64,000 bases of DNA from CBDCUC01 sp965222485 (GTDB lineage: Bacteria; Pseudomonadota; Alphaproteobacteria; Rhizobiales; Hyphomicrobiaceae): contig CBDCUC010000030.1 of NCBI GenBank assembly GCA_965222485.1, positions 529,605 through 593,604 of the forward strand. The letters run 5' to 3'. Below, in pieces: positions 9,058 to 16,102 of the stretch; position 1 is the first letter of the stretch, and every line of letters begins with the position of its first letter. A program made the position numbers and the translations under genes. The notes below the pieces were generated by a model that had not been told where the DNA came from, searched no databases, and saw only the letters and a program-made list of their open reading frames with translations.

Positions 9058-9073
9058 CCCCGTGATCACGGGG
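9058..9073. promoter_or_regulatory. Perfect 16-base palindrome, possible operator
   Basis: CCCCGTGATCACGGGG is fully self-complementary with no central spacer. Such symmetry fits a dimeric repressor site better than an RNA hairpin, because there is no loop. Its binding protein is unknown. It lies between fadD and the ACP gene. Confidence 0.4.
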
Positions 9074-9127
9074 TTGCGAGCTTCAGTTAACGTAGCGTTG
9101 CAGGTTGGGGTGTTAAGATGATTTTGT

Positions 9128-9153
9128 GCCGTGTCACGGCGGGAACATTCCCG
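9128..9153. repeat. Two adjacent short inverted repeats
   Basis: GCCGTG-T-CACGGC (9128-9140) is directly followed by CGGGAA-CA-TTCCCG (9140-9153), sharing one base. Both are perfect. They sit about 170-195 bases before the ACP start. Either operators or a paired RNA structure in a long 5' leader. Confidence 0.4.
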
Positions 9154-9322
9154 GCGCAATTCTTGCGTTAGGGTGCCTGTAACGTCTGTATCGGGCGGGG
9201 TTGCCTGGGTGGACTTCGGCGGTGTTTAACGATAAGTGACGCCTGAATTTGTTCGCCTTGAGGGCATACGTATAGTCAACGAAACAAGCATCAAGGGCCT
9301 CTTAGCCTGAGAAGGGCGGAGA

Positions 9323-9595
9323 GTGAAAAGCGAGATGGACGACGTCGCAACGAAGATCACCGAGATCCTAAAGAAGCACATGAAGGAGCCGATGGATAAC
9401 ATCTCGGCGGATACAGCGCTGACGGATCTCAAAATTGAATCCCTGGATCTTGCAATGATTGTCTTCGACATTGAGGACACATTCGGCATCGAGATTCCTT
9501 ACAATGCCAATGAGGATGTCGAGGACTTCAAGACCGTCGGTTCCGTGGTCGACAAGGTCAAGGCATTGATCGAAGAATCGTCTGCCAAGGCTTGA
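9323..9595 (+). CDS. Acyl carrier protein (specialised)
   Basis: A 90-residue four-helix carrier whose phosphopantetheine serine lies in IESLDLAMIVFDIED (the canonical DSL is ESL here). It would carry acyl chains for the ketosynthase encoded 146 bases downstream. The acidic helix II and length fit ACPs, but the E-S-L variant and the partner gene suggest a dedicated ACP comparable to NodF or AcpXL rather than the housekeeping AcpP. GTG 9323 follows AGGG at good spacing. ATG 9335 (starting MDDVATKI) is an equally family-like start. Confidence 0.88.
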   Translation: MKSEMDDVATKITEILKKHMKEPMDNISADTALTDLKIESLDLAMIVFDIEDTFGIEIPYNANEDVEDFKTVGSVVDKVKALIEESSAKA

Positions 9596-9600
9596 CCACC

Positions 9601-9621
9601 GGTTGCCGGGAGACGGCAGCC
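9601..9621 (+). terminator. Hairpin just after the ACP gene
   Basis: GGTTGCCG / CGGCAGCC stem with one G-T pair and a five-base loop, beginning six bases after the ACP stop. No T run follows. It may stabilise the short ACP message or partly terminate it. Confidence 0.35.
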
Positions 9622-9650
9622 TTTGCGAATTCGTTGGAATTTATTAGCCG

Positions 9651-9673
9651 GACCGTCAATGAGATTGACGGTC
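9651..9673 (+). terminator. Strong hairpin between ACP and ketosynthase genes
   Basis: GACCGTCAAT-GAG-ATTGACGGTC: a perfect 10-base-pair stem with a 3-base loop. A run of six T lies 15 bases further on, too far for a classical terminator. Together with the preceding hairpin it could set the ACP : ketosynthase expression ratio. Confidence 0.5.
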
Positions 9674-9741
9674 TGAACGCGAGCTGCTGTCTTTTTTCAT
9701 AGAATGCGGCAGGCTAAAGTTTTGAATGATTGGGTTTGGAT

Positions 9742-10989
9742 ATGTCGAACAAGGATGATGCACGCCGCGTTGTAGTCACGGGAATGGGTGTGGTGACGCC
9801 CATTGGCGAGACAGTTGATGAATTCTGGGCGGGAATGAAGGAAGGAAAATCCGGGGTCAGCGACCTTGGCGGGTTCCCGCTGGAAGATTTGAAGATCAAG
9901 ATCGCCGCACAGATCAAGGATTTTGATCATAAGGCGCGGCTCAAGCATTTTCAGCGCGATAAGATCATTCTGCATGCCGACCGCTACTCTTGGTTCGCTG
10001 CCGCAGCAGCCGATGAAGCGATCAAACAAGCGGGCCTTGAAATTCCCTTCACCGACCCATATCGCGCAGCCTGCATTATCGGGTCGGGTGCGGGTGGTCT
10101 GGTAACCTATGAAAAGGCTTATCGAGACCTGTTCATTCACGATAAACGGGCCACACACCCCTTGACGCTTCTGCGCATTATCGGTTCGTCCGCATCAGCG
10201 CACGTTGGTATTGAAATGGGGATCAAGGGCCCGACGTTTGCGACATGTTCGGCTTGTTCGACGGCGACGCACGCAGTTGGTGTCGCACGCGACTACATCC
10301 AAAACGGGATTGTCGACGTGGCGATCGCAGGCGCATCGGAATCGGTCATCAACTACGGAACAATGAAGGCCTGGCAGGCATTGCATGTTCTGTCGCCGCA
10401 AGGTTGTTTCCCGTTTGCCAAAAAGCGCAATGGCACCGTTCTGGGCGAGGGTGCCGGCATTCTTGTTCTTGAGAGTTTGGAGCACGCCCGCAAGCGTGGC
10501 GCGAAGATCCTGGCGGAGATTATCGGCTACGGCATGACGTCCGATGCCAAGGATATGGTCAACCCCGGCACCGAAGGTCCGCGCGAGGCGATGCGCGACG
10601 CATTGCAGGATGCGCAGATCGAAGGCGAGAAGATTGACTATCTGAACGCACACGGTACGGCGACAACCGTAAACGATGAAAACGAGACGAACGCGATCAA
10701 GGAACTGTTTGACGATCACGCCTACAAGCTCGCCATTTCCTCCACCAAGTCGATGCATGGCCACCCGCTGGGCGCAGGCGGTGGTATCGAGGCGGTCGCC
10801 TGCATCAAGGCGATGGAAGAAAATTGGGCACCGCCGACGATCGGGCTGGATGATCCGGATCCGGCATGCGACCTGGACTACATTCCAAACGTCGGGCGCG
10901 AGATGGATATCACGTACACGATGTCAAATTCATTCGCCTTTGGCGGCCTGAATGCCGTCTTGGTCTTTGGCCCGGCGCCTTCGGTTTAA
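9742..10989 (+). CDS. Beta-ketoacyl-ACP synthase, NodE/FabF-like
   Basis: Condensing enzyme that elongates an ACP-bound acyl chain by two carbons. From ATG 9742 it has 415 residues, matching KAS II. Motifs: VVVTGMGVVTPIG at the N-terminus, nucleophile Cys172 in TCSACSTATH, first catalytic His in LNAHGTATTVNDENET and second His in STKSMHGHPLGAGGG. The MHGH form, where FabF has MTGH, and NDENETNAIK resemble the NodE/AcpXL-operon branch rather than housekeeping FabF. It presumably works with the ACP immediately upstream, on a special fatty acid such as a very-long-chain or lipid A acyl group. The product is an inference. A terminator hairpin follows. Confidence 0.88.
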   Translation: MSNKDDARRVVVTGMGVVTPIGETVDEFWAGMKEGKSGVSDLGGFPLEDLKIKIAAQIKDFDHKARLKHFQRDKIILHADRYSWFAAAAADEAIKQAGLEIPFTDPYRAACIIGSGAGGLVTYEKAYRDLFIHDKRATHPLTLLRIIGSSASAHVGIEMGIKGPTFATCSACSTATHAVGVARDYIQNGIVDVAIAGASESVINYGTMKAWQALHVLSPQGCFPFAKKRNGTVLGEGAGILVLESLEHARKRGAKILAEIIGYGMTSDAKDMVNPGTEGPREAMRDALQDAQIEGEKIDYLNAHGTATTVNDENETNAIKELFDDHAYKLAISSTKSMHGHPLGAGGGIEAVACIKAMEENWAPPTIGLDDPDPACDLDYIPNVGREMDITYTMSNSFAFGGLNAVLVFGPAPSV

Positions 10990-11037
10990 TTGGATTGTGG
11001 CCTCCCGCCGCGCGGTTTGCGACAGTAATTGACTGGT

Positions 11038-11074
11038 AACGGCGGCTCCGCAACTGGCTTGTTGCGGGGCCGTT
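11038..11074 (+). terminator. Terminator after the ketosynthase gene
   Basis: Two-part stem: outer AACGGC / GCCGTT and inner CCGCAAC / GTTGCGG around a six-base loop, 49 bases after the stop. The tail is only modestly T-rich (TTTGCATTT). Confidence 0.5.
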
Positions 11075-11267
11075 TGCATTTGGACTCGTCGCCCAGCCTA
11101 GGTGTCGGCTGCGTATTTTGCGGTTGCCCAATTGATGCCGCCGTGTAATGGCCCTGCCGGAGTTTACGAAGTTGGCGCGGTTCACCGAGCATTGGTGTCT
11201 CAGGTAGGACTGCGTCTATTAGTATTTCTCGCCGCCTCTGTGGCCGGAACGTGGGTGCGATAGGATC

Positions 11268-11735
11268 ATGCCGACAAATTTTTTCCGCAAAGATGCGAAA
11301 CCGGAAAAACAGCGGTCGGCGGTAGCGACGTCTGCTCGGCGGACCGCTCAAAAACCCGGTCAAGAGCGCGTTATTTTGATTGAGGTAGGGAAGACCCGGT
11401 TGCGTGCGCATCTGCTGCCCACGCCCACGGCGGACAGGCTCTGGGTGGCCTTGCCACTGTTCGCGACTGCGGAAACCTGGGGCGACTCTGTACATTTCGA
11501 GTTGCCGCTGGCGATGGGTCGCGACCGCACCTCGCGGCTTAACGGCACGGCAGGTGAGCTTTACTACTGGTCTGATGATTCACGCATTTTGATCGCTTTT
11601 GGTCCGACACCTATTTCCAGACCACATGAAATCAGGTTGCCAAGGCCGTGTAATGTGTTTGGGCGGGTGGTTGACGACGTCTCGAGGTTGAAGGATGTGC
11701 AGCCAGGTGAGAAGGTATCGATAAGGGCGGCCTGA
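11268..11735 (+). CDS. Cyclophilin-like (TM1367-type) protein, copy 1
   Basis: 155 residues. After a basic, probably disordered N-terminus of about 35 residues, the sequence follows the small cyclophilin-like beta-barrel family of Thermotoga TM1367: PTADRLWVALPL, ETWGDSVHFELPL, YYWSDDSRILIAFGPTPIS and PCNVFGRVVDDV. Family members share the cyclophilin fold, but peptidyl-prolyl isomerase activity has not been generally established. The next gene is a clear paralogue, 36 bases downstream, so the pair is probably co-transcribed. The basic N-terminal extension distinguishes this copy. Biological role unknown. Confidence 0.75.
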   Translation: MPTNFFRKDAKPEKQRSAVATSARRTAQKPGQERVILIEVGKTRLRAHLLPTPTADRLWVALPLFATAETWGDSVHFELPLAMGRDRTSRLNGTAGELYYWSDDSRILIAFGPTPISRPHEIRLPRPCNVFGRVVDDVSRLKDVQPGEKVSIRAA

Positions 11736-11771
11736 GACCGCCTATGCGAATGAGGCGCTCCGGGGACAGTA

Positions 11772-12149
11772 ATGCGAGAAATCCTGATCAGGGTCGGTAC
11801 GGTGGCAATTCGTGCGCGGCTGTTGGAAACCTCCACGGCCGATCGGATATGGGAGGCCCTGCCGATATACTCGGACGCGCAGACCTGGGGGCACGAGGTC
11901 TATTTCAGTGCACCGGTTCAGCATGGCGTGGAAGAGGGCGCGCGTGAAGTTGTTGAACCGGGAGAAATTGCATTCTGGCCGGATGGGGAAGCCATCGCCA
12001 TTGGGTTTGGGCCAACGCCAATTTCGCGCGATGGCGAGGTCAGACTGGCTAGTCCTTGCAACATCTGGGCGCAGGCGCTCGATGATGTCCGGCAACTTCG
12101 TTGCGTGCACGCAGGCGAGCGCATTGCCGTCATCGGGTTGGATGATTAG
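11772..12149 (+). CDS. Cyclophilin-like (TM1367-type) protein, copy 2
   Basis: 125 residues, lacking the N-terminal extension of its neighbour but sharing the core: STADRIWEALPI, QTWGHEVYFSAPV, VVEPGEIAFWPDGEAIAIGF, FGPTPIS and SPCNIWAQALDDV. The PGEIAFWPDG segment is closer to the family pattern than the first copy. A GGGGA ribosome site precedes ATG 11772. Probably the parental form of a local gene duplication, encoded in one transcript with copy 1. Function unknown. It runs into the convergent ELM1-family gene with 13 bases between the stops. Confidence 0.78.
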   Translation: MREILIRVGTVAIRARLLETSTADRIWEALPIYSDAQTWGHEVYFSAPVQHGVEEGAREVVEPGEIAFWPDGEAIAIGFGPTPISRDGEVRLASPCNIWAQALDDVRQLRCVHAGERIAVIGLDD

Positions 12150-12162
12150 GTGCGGGCGGCAA

Positions 12163-13209
12163 CTAACACAATTCTGGCAGCCGTTTATGCAACTCGTCGG
12201 CGAGACGATCCAACGGATTTTCGCTCATCGGAGAGACATCAGTGAATGCATCGACCAGGCCTGCTGCTGAGGTACTTTGCAGGGTAAGCGTGCGCATCCA
12301 GCCCATGCTTTGTAGCCAATCGCGGTAAGCGGACTCTTTGTTTGTAAGTGTGAGCTCCCTGCCGGCAAGTGCCAGGACGGGGCGGCGCATCCAAACAGCT
12401 TCCGATAGCATGGAACTGGAATCGGCGGTGACGGCGATTGCGTCTGTCTCCTGCCAAAAGCTCGTTAATGAGCCTGGTCCGGTGACGCGGAAGTCGATAA
12501 AGCGTGCGATCGCTTCGGGCTTTGATTCCGACAGCGCGGCGAACATGTCGGAGATATCTTCCGGTGTGCGCGGTGCATTGGCGATGATCCACCTACTGGC
12601 GCTTAGATCGTGTACTTGGCCGACCAGTTCTATGAGGTGGCGCCAGTCGTCGGTGGTGAGTGGAGCTTCGCGTGACGGACCACCCAGTAGCAAACCGATC
12701 GTGGTTTTTTTTTGGTTGGTTGTGGCAACGTGCTTTCCACCAAATGCTGCCGGAGTAGGAAGCGTGTCGGGATCGAGTGCGCTCGGTTTCAGCGTCAAAA
12801 GGTGATTGGTTTGGCTGGTTTCGGCAGGGTAAGACGATAGCGTCAGGCTGAAATCCTGCGGACGGTACCGGCGTAGAGATCCGTAGAATAGGTTGGGTAT
12901 GTTGAAGAGCCGTGCGGCAGCGATATTGGCAGCCATGGTGTTGCCACCAGCTGACACAACGACATCGGCAGCCGGTAGCGTATTGATGTTTAATCCATAG
13001 ATGTGACGCAGGATCGTCTGTGGGCTTAGTCCGGCGTTGACAAGGTGCGACAGCGCGCGCGCCGGAATGTATCGCGGCCGGTGTACGTTCACCCTCACCG
13101 TTTCTACCCGGCGTTTGCGCGCGATGGCGGCCAGCATGCCTTCAGCCAGATTAAAGTGGCCAGGCCGTCCATCCGAAAACAACAGGGCTCGGCAAGTGCT
13201 CATGAACAT
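12163..13209 (-). CDS. ELM1-family protein (DUF1022)
   Basis: 348 residues. The N-terminal SDGRPGHFNLAEG, then VVVSAGGNTMAANIAAARL, LLLGGPSREAPLT and the C-terminal VTADSSSMLSEAVWMRRPVLAL are the hallmarks of the ELM1 family, named after a plant mitochondrial fission factor and built like a GT-B glycosyltransferase. The bacterial members are widespread in alphaproteobacteria, and their substrate is not settled. The two Rossmann-like halves and the Asp/Ser-rich late motif suggest a nucleotide-sugar-type site. Two in-frame ATGs (13209, 13203) are possible starts. The tRNA gene lies just upstream on the same strand. Confidence 0.85.
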   Translation of the reverse strand: MFMSTCRALLFSDGRPGHFNLAEGMLAAIARKRRVETVRVNVHRPRYIPARALSHLVNAGLSPQTILRHIYGLNINTLPAADVVVSAGGNTMAANIAAARLFNIPNLFYGSLRRYRPQDFSLTLSSYPAETSQTNHLLTLKPSALDPDTLPTPAAFGGKHVATTNQKKTTIGLLLGGPSREAPLTTDDWRHLIELVGQVHDLSASRWIIANAPRTPEDISDMFAALSESKPEAIARFIDFRVTGPGSLTSFWQETDAIAVTADSSSMLSEAVWMRRPVLALAGRELTLTNKESAYRDWLQSMGWMRTLTLQSTSAAGLVDAFTDVSPMSENPLDRLADELHKRLPELC

Positions 13210-13220
13210 CGCCTGGAAAA

Positions 13221-13297
13221 TGGTGGGCGCACCAGGACTCGAACCTGGAACCAGACCGTTATGAGCGGCCGGCTCTAACCAATTGAGCTATGCGCCC
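13221..13297 (-). tRNA. tRNA with CAU anticodon (Ile2 or elongator Met)
   Basis: On the minus strand the 77 bases fold as a complete cloverleaf: acceptor GGGCGCA / TGCGCCC, D arm with TAGCTCAATTGG, anticodon loop CTCATAA (CAU at 13261-13263), T arm CCAGG-TTCGAGT-CCTGG, discriminator A and an encoded CCA. The anticodon stem lacks the three G-C pairs of initiator tRNA and the acceptor is fully paired, so it is not tRNA-fMet. The GGGC acceptor leans to tRNA-Ile2, read after lysidine modification of C34, but elongator Met cannot be excluded by eye. Confidence 0.93.
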
Positions 13298-13441
13298 CAC
13301 CTTCTTTAAAGTCCGGTACGATTTACAACCGTCGTGCCGCACGAGCAGACGCTTCTATACCACGTGAGCTGATTTGCAAGTCTCCGAACAATGCTACCTT
13401 GGAGTGGTTGCGATATTTTACCCGGTGCGATCTGCGTGCCC

Positions 13442-14395
13442 TCACTTGCTCTGTTGGCCGCGAAGGTCTTGAAGACCGACAGGGGCTGATTCCAATGTTG
13501 CGCCGGGTTGTCTGCGCCAGTCGGAAAAGTTTCGCATTTCGCCGCTTGTTCGAAGCGTTCTCAGAGCGCTCAAGTCTATCGTCCCGGTGGTCCAGCCAGG
13601 CTCGTTTAGTTTGCCCTGCGCAATAACGCCGGTTTCCGAAATGCTCTGTTCGGGCGGCACGTACAATCCGGCGGCGCCATTGTTGAAGTCAACCGCGGGC
13701 GACCACGTCGCATCCCCGATGGTGTGGCTGACCACGCATGCAATTTGGTTTTCAAGCGCGCGTGCCTGCGCACCTGCCCGCACGCGATGAAAGCCAGATA
13801 CACGCTCGGTGCATGACGGCACGAGCACCAATTCTACACCGGCTGAAGCCATGGCATGGGCGATGAGGGGGAATTCGCTGTCATAACAGATGGCGATTCC
13901 AATACGCCCAAGGTCTGTGTCAAAGGCGTAGACGTTTTGGCCAGGAGAGATACCCCAGTCCACTTCAAACGGCGTCATGATGAGTTTTTGTTGCTCACCG
14001 ATAAGGCCGTCAGGGGTGACGAGCTGCGCCGAATTATGGACTTGGCCGTCATCGCTGCAGACAGGGCCGGAGCCGACTAGGATATGCACGCCAAAGCGTT
14101 TGGCGAGTTCGCAATGAAATGCGACGCGCTCTCCGGCCTGTTCGGCAACAGTGCGCAAGGTTTCGGCAAGGTTGGCGTAGACATCTGGTCCAAAGGCTGC
14201 CGCCTGTTCAATGGCGCCGTATTCGGGAAACACCAAAAGCTCTGCACCGGTGCGCGCCCCGCGCGCCACCCAGTCCTCAAGCTTTCTCTGCCAGGCGGTT
14301 AGATCGGTGGGCTTGTCAATGGGGTATTGCGCTGTGGCGACCTTCAACGATGCCCGCGCCGGGCCGCCGGTATTGTCGGCGGATTTCATAGCCAT
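13442..14395 (-). CDS. Carbon-nitrogen hydrolase (nitrilase superfamily)
   Basis: Hydrolyses a C-N bond in an amide, carbamoyl or nitrile substrate. The Glu-Lys-Cys triad is visible: VFPEYG, EQQKLIMTPFE and IAICYDSEFP, in the order and spacing of the superfamily. I place the start at ATG 14395, two bases after the stop of the upstream GNAT gene, giving 317 residues. An open frame runs further upstream but only by overlapping the GNAT gene. In some bacteria GNAT and nitrilase domains are fused in one protein, so these neighbours very likely act together. One member of the superfamily, beta-ureidopropionase, makes beta-alanine, the PanD product, which would fit this operon, but the substrate is not readable from sequence. 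Confidence 0.88.
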   Translation of the reverse strand: MAMKSADNTGGPARASLKVATAQYPIDKPTDLTAWQRKLEDWVARGARTGAELLVFPEYGAIEQAAAFGPDVYANLAETLRTVAEQAGERVAFHCELAKRFGVHILVGSGPVCSDDGQVHNSAQLVTPDGLIGEQQKLIMTPFEVDWGISPGQNVYAFDTDLGRIGIAICYDSEFPLIAHAMASAGVELVLVPSCTERVSGFHRVRAGAQARALENQIACVVSHTIGDATWSPAVDFNNGAAGLYVPPEQSISETGVIAQGKLNEPGWTTGTIDLSALRTLRTSGEMRNFSDWRRQPGATLESAPVGLQDLRGQQSK

Positions 14396-14397
14396 CG

Positions 14398-14988
14398 TTA
14401 CAAGGCTCGCATCCAGAACTGCATCTTCTTCGGTGTCTCTTCGTCCTCGTTGACATCCTTCCACGGGTAGGTGGCGAGAATGCCGTCGACAGGCTCGTAA
14501 CCGCGCTTTTTCCAGAAGCCGTCGAGCGGTCTGTAGTCAGCCGGTTTCAGTGGATGATCATCCGGGCGCACAACACGACAGAATGTGGAATGCGTGAAGC
14601 CGCCGAGTTTGTGGGCATGGGCTTCTCGCCCGTCGAAAAAGGCATGTCCCAAACCATGTCCGCGATGAGATTTGAGAAGGACGGATTCACCGCAATAGAA
14701 GATCTTTGAGATGTCATAGCCGGCTGCCTCGAACGGTTCGCCAAATTCATCGGCGTGTTCAATCATCGGAGCACCGGTGGACGCGCCAACGATTTCGTCT
14801 CCGTCATAGGCGGTTATGCACACTGCACCGGGGGCGGCAGCAAATGTTGCCAGGTACTCTTGCTCGTATTCCAGCGAGCCGTCGTACAGATATGGCCAAT
14901 CGCGAAACACGACCATGCGCAGATGTGCCAGGTCGGGGAGTATTGACTGGAGTTCCGGACCTGTGAGCGATTTAACCGTCAGTGTCAC
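14398..14988 (-). CDS. GNAT-family N-acetyltransferase
   Basis: 196 residues of a GNAT acyltransferase fold. The acetyl-CoA motif A appears as VLLKSHRGHGLGHAFFDGRE (the R-G-H-G-L-G pyrophosphate loop). Translation starts at GTG 14988, which overlaps the panD stop (GTGA), so it is translationally coupled to panD. The nitrilase follows after two bases. In Escherichia coli a GNAT-fold protein, PanZ, binds PanD and promotes its maturation. This protein is longer and not obviously PanZ, so a PanZ-like role is only a suggestion. Alternatively it acetylates the substrate or product of the adjacent nitrilase. Confidence 0.85.
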   Translation of the reverse strand: MTLTVKSLTGPELQSILPDLAHLRMVVFRDWPYLYDGSLEYEQEYLATFAAAPGAVCITAYDGDEIVGASTGAPMIEHADEFGEPFEAAGYDISKIFYCGESVLLKSHRGHGLGHAFFDGREAHAHKLGGFTHSTFCRVVRPDDHPLKPADYRPLDGFWKKRGYEPVDGILATYPWKDVNEDEETPKKMQFWMRAL

Positions 14989-15344
14989 GAATTGACTTTC
15001 TTAATTCTGTTCTTCTTGTCGCAGATGACGATTTTTGGTTCCCATTTCTGGGCTTCCCGGTCGGTCATTTCGCAGTAGGCGCAGATGATGATCTCGTCGC
15101 CCTTGCATGCAAGCCGGGCGGCCGCACCGTTGAGCCCAATTGTGCCGGTGCCGGCCTTGCCCTCAATGACATAGGTGACGAAGCGGGCGCCAGTGGTGAT
15201 ATTGTAGATATCGACGCGCTCGTGCACCAGCAAACCGGCGGCCTCTCTCAGGTCGCGGTCGATTGAAATCGATCCCTCATAATTGAGATCGCATTCGGTG
15301 ACTGTCGCGCGGTGAAGTTTGCACTTCAACATCGAGATCTGCAT
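14985..15344 (-). CDS. panD: Aspartate 1-decarboxylase
   Basis: Pyruvoyl enzyme that makes beta-alanine from L-aspartate for pantothenate and CoA synthesis. At 119 residues it matches the family. Key residues fall exactly where expected: Lys9, Tyr22, the self-cleavage site Gly24-Ser25 in NYEGSISID (Ser25 becomes the pyruvoyl group), Arg54 and Tyr58 in GARFVTYVIEG. Other family motifs include LNGAAARLACKGDEIIICAY. First gene of a three-gene operon with the GNAT and nitrilase genes. Confidence 0.95.
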   Translation of the reverse strand: MQISMLKCKLHRATVTECDLNYEGSISIDRDLREAAGLLVHERVDIYNITTGARFVTYVIEGKAGTGTIGLNGAAARLACKGDEIIICAYCEMTDREAQKWEPKIVICDKKNRIKKVNS

Positions 15345-15434
15345 CGTGACGGGCTCTTAGCCTCCCGGTGAAGTTGGTCCCAGCAACAGGGCCAATTGTC
15401 TGCTTGTCCCATAAGACATATGGGGGCGATTAGG

Positions 15435-15869
15435 TCAGCCCGCTACCTGGGCAATCCAGTCTGTAAGGTTATAATACGTGGTTACTCGCGTGATCTTCCC
15501 GTCGCGGATGGCGAAGAAGGTGCCTGCTGGCAGGACATAACTCTGTCCATTGGCTTCGGGCAATCCCGTATCAGTGTTAAGATAGGCGCCGTGCACGTTA
15601 AATTCGGCCGCTGCACGTGTCCCGTCCTTGGAGACCATGACGGCGATGTCTTCAAGCCGTTCCTTGTAGTGGTGGTCCATGCGTGCGACGAACGCCCGAA
15701 ACTTATCCAATCCAACTCGGCGTTCGCCCTGGTTTACGTCGTGGATGACATCGTCGGCGAGACAGGCCAGCATTGTGTCGTGATCGCCAGAGTTGAAGGC
15801 ATTATAATAGCGCCGGATCAATGAGGCAGTGGCAATACGTGTTTGCGACTCGATGTTGTCTTCGCTCAT
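15435..15869 (-). CDS. NTF2-like / SnoaL-like protein
   Basis: 144 residues from ATG 15869, which has CGGAGA nine bases upstream; an upstream ATG at 15920 would add 17 unlikely residues. The cone-shaped NTF2-like fold is suggested by an N-terminal helix (TASLIRRYYNAFNSGDHDTMLACLADDV), a HDVNQGERRVGLDKF strand-loop, and late strands YVLPAGTFFAIRDGKITRVTTYYN. The family includes ketosteroid-isomerase-like and polyketide-cyclase-like enzymes as well as non-catalytic binders. No substrate can be assigned. Gene stands alone, 90 bases upstream of panD on the same strand. Confidence 0.75.
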   Translation of the reverse strand: MSEDNIESQTRIATASLIRRYYNAFNSGDHDTMLACLADDVIHDVNQGERRVGLDKFRAFVARMDHHYKERLEDIAVMVSKDGTRAAAEFNVHGAYLNTDTGLPEANGQSYVLPAGTFFAIRDGKITRVTTYYNLTDWIAQVAG

Positions 15870-16102
15870 GCGCTGCGTCTCCGAGCTGTCAGGGTTTTGG
15901 CGGTGAATTAGGGCGCCCACCTCTTAGCAGCCCCTCGGACCGTGGCCAAGGCGTGAGCGCAAATGCCGCAAGGGAATAGGCGGTTTAATGGTGCGCAAAC
16001 TGTTGGCGCTGCTGCAACCTATTGCTTCTGCAGGCAGCAAGGCTCCTCCGGCCCGGCTAAGGGCCTTGGCGCATGGTGGATTAGAAGGTAAACGCCTGAA
16101 TT

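Larger units (their letters stand above)
8830..9322. other. Divergent intergenic region fadD / acyl carrier protein
   Basis: About 490 bases with no convincing gene. It contains a perfect 16-base palindrome (9058-9073) and two adjacent inverted repeats (9128-9153), described separately. It must hold the promoters for fadD (leftward) and the ACP gene (rightward). Confidence 0.5.
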
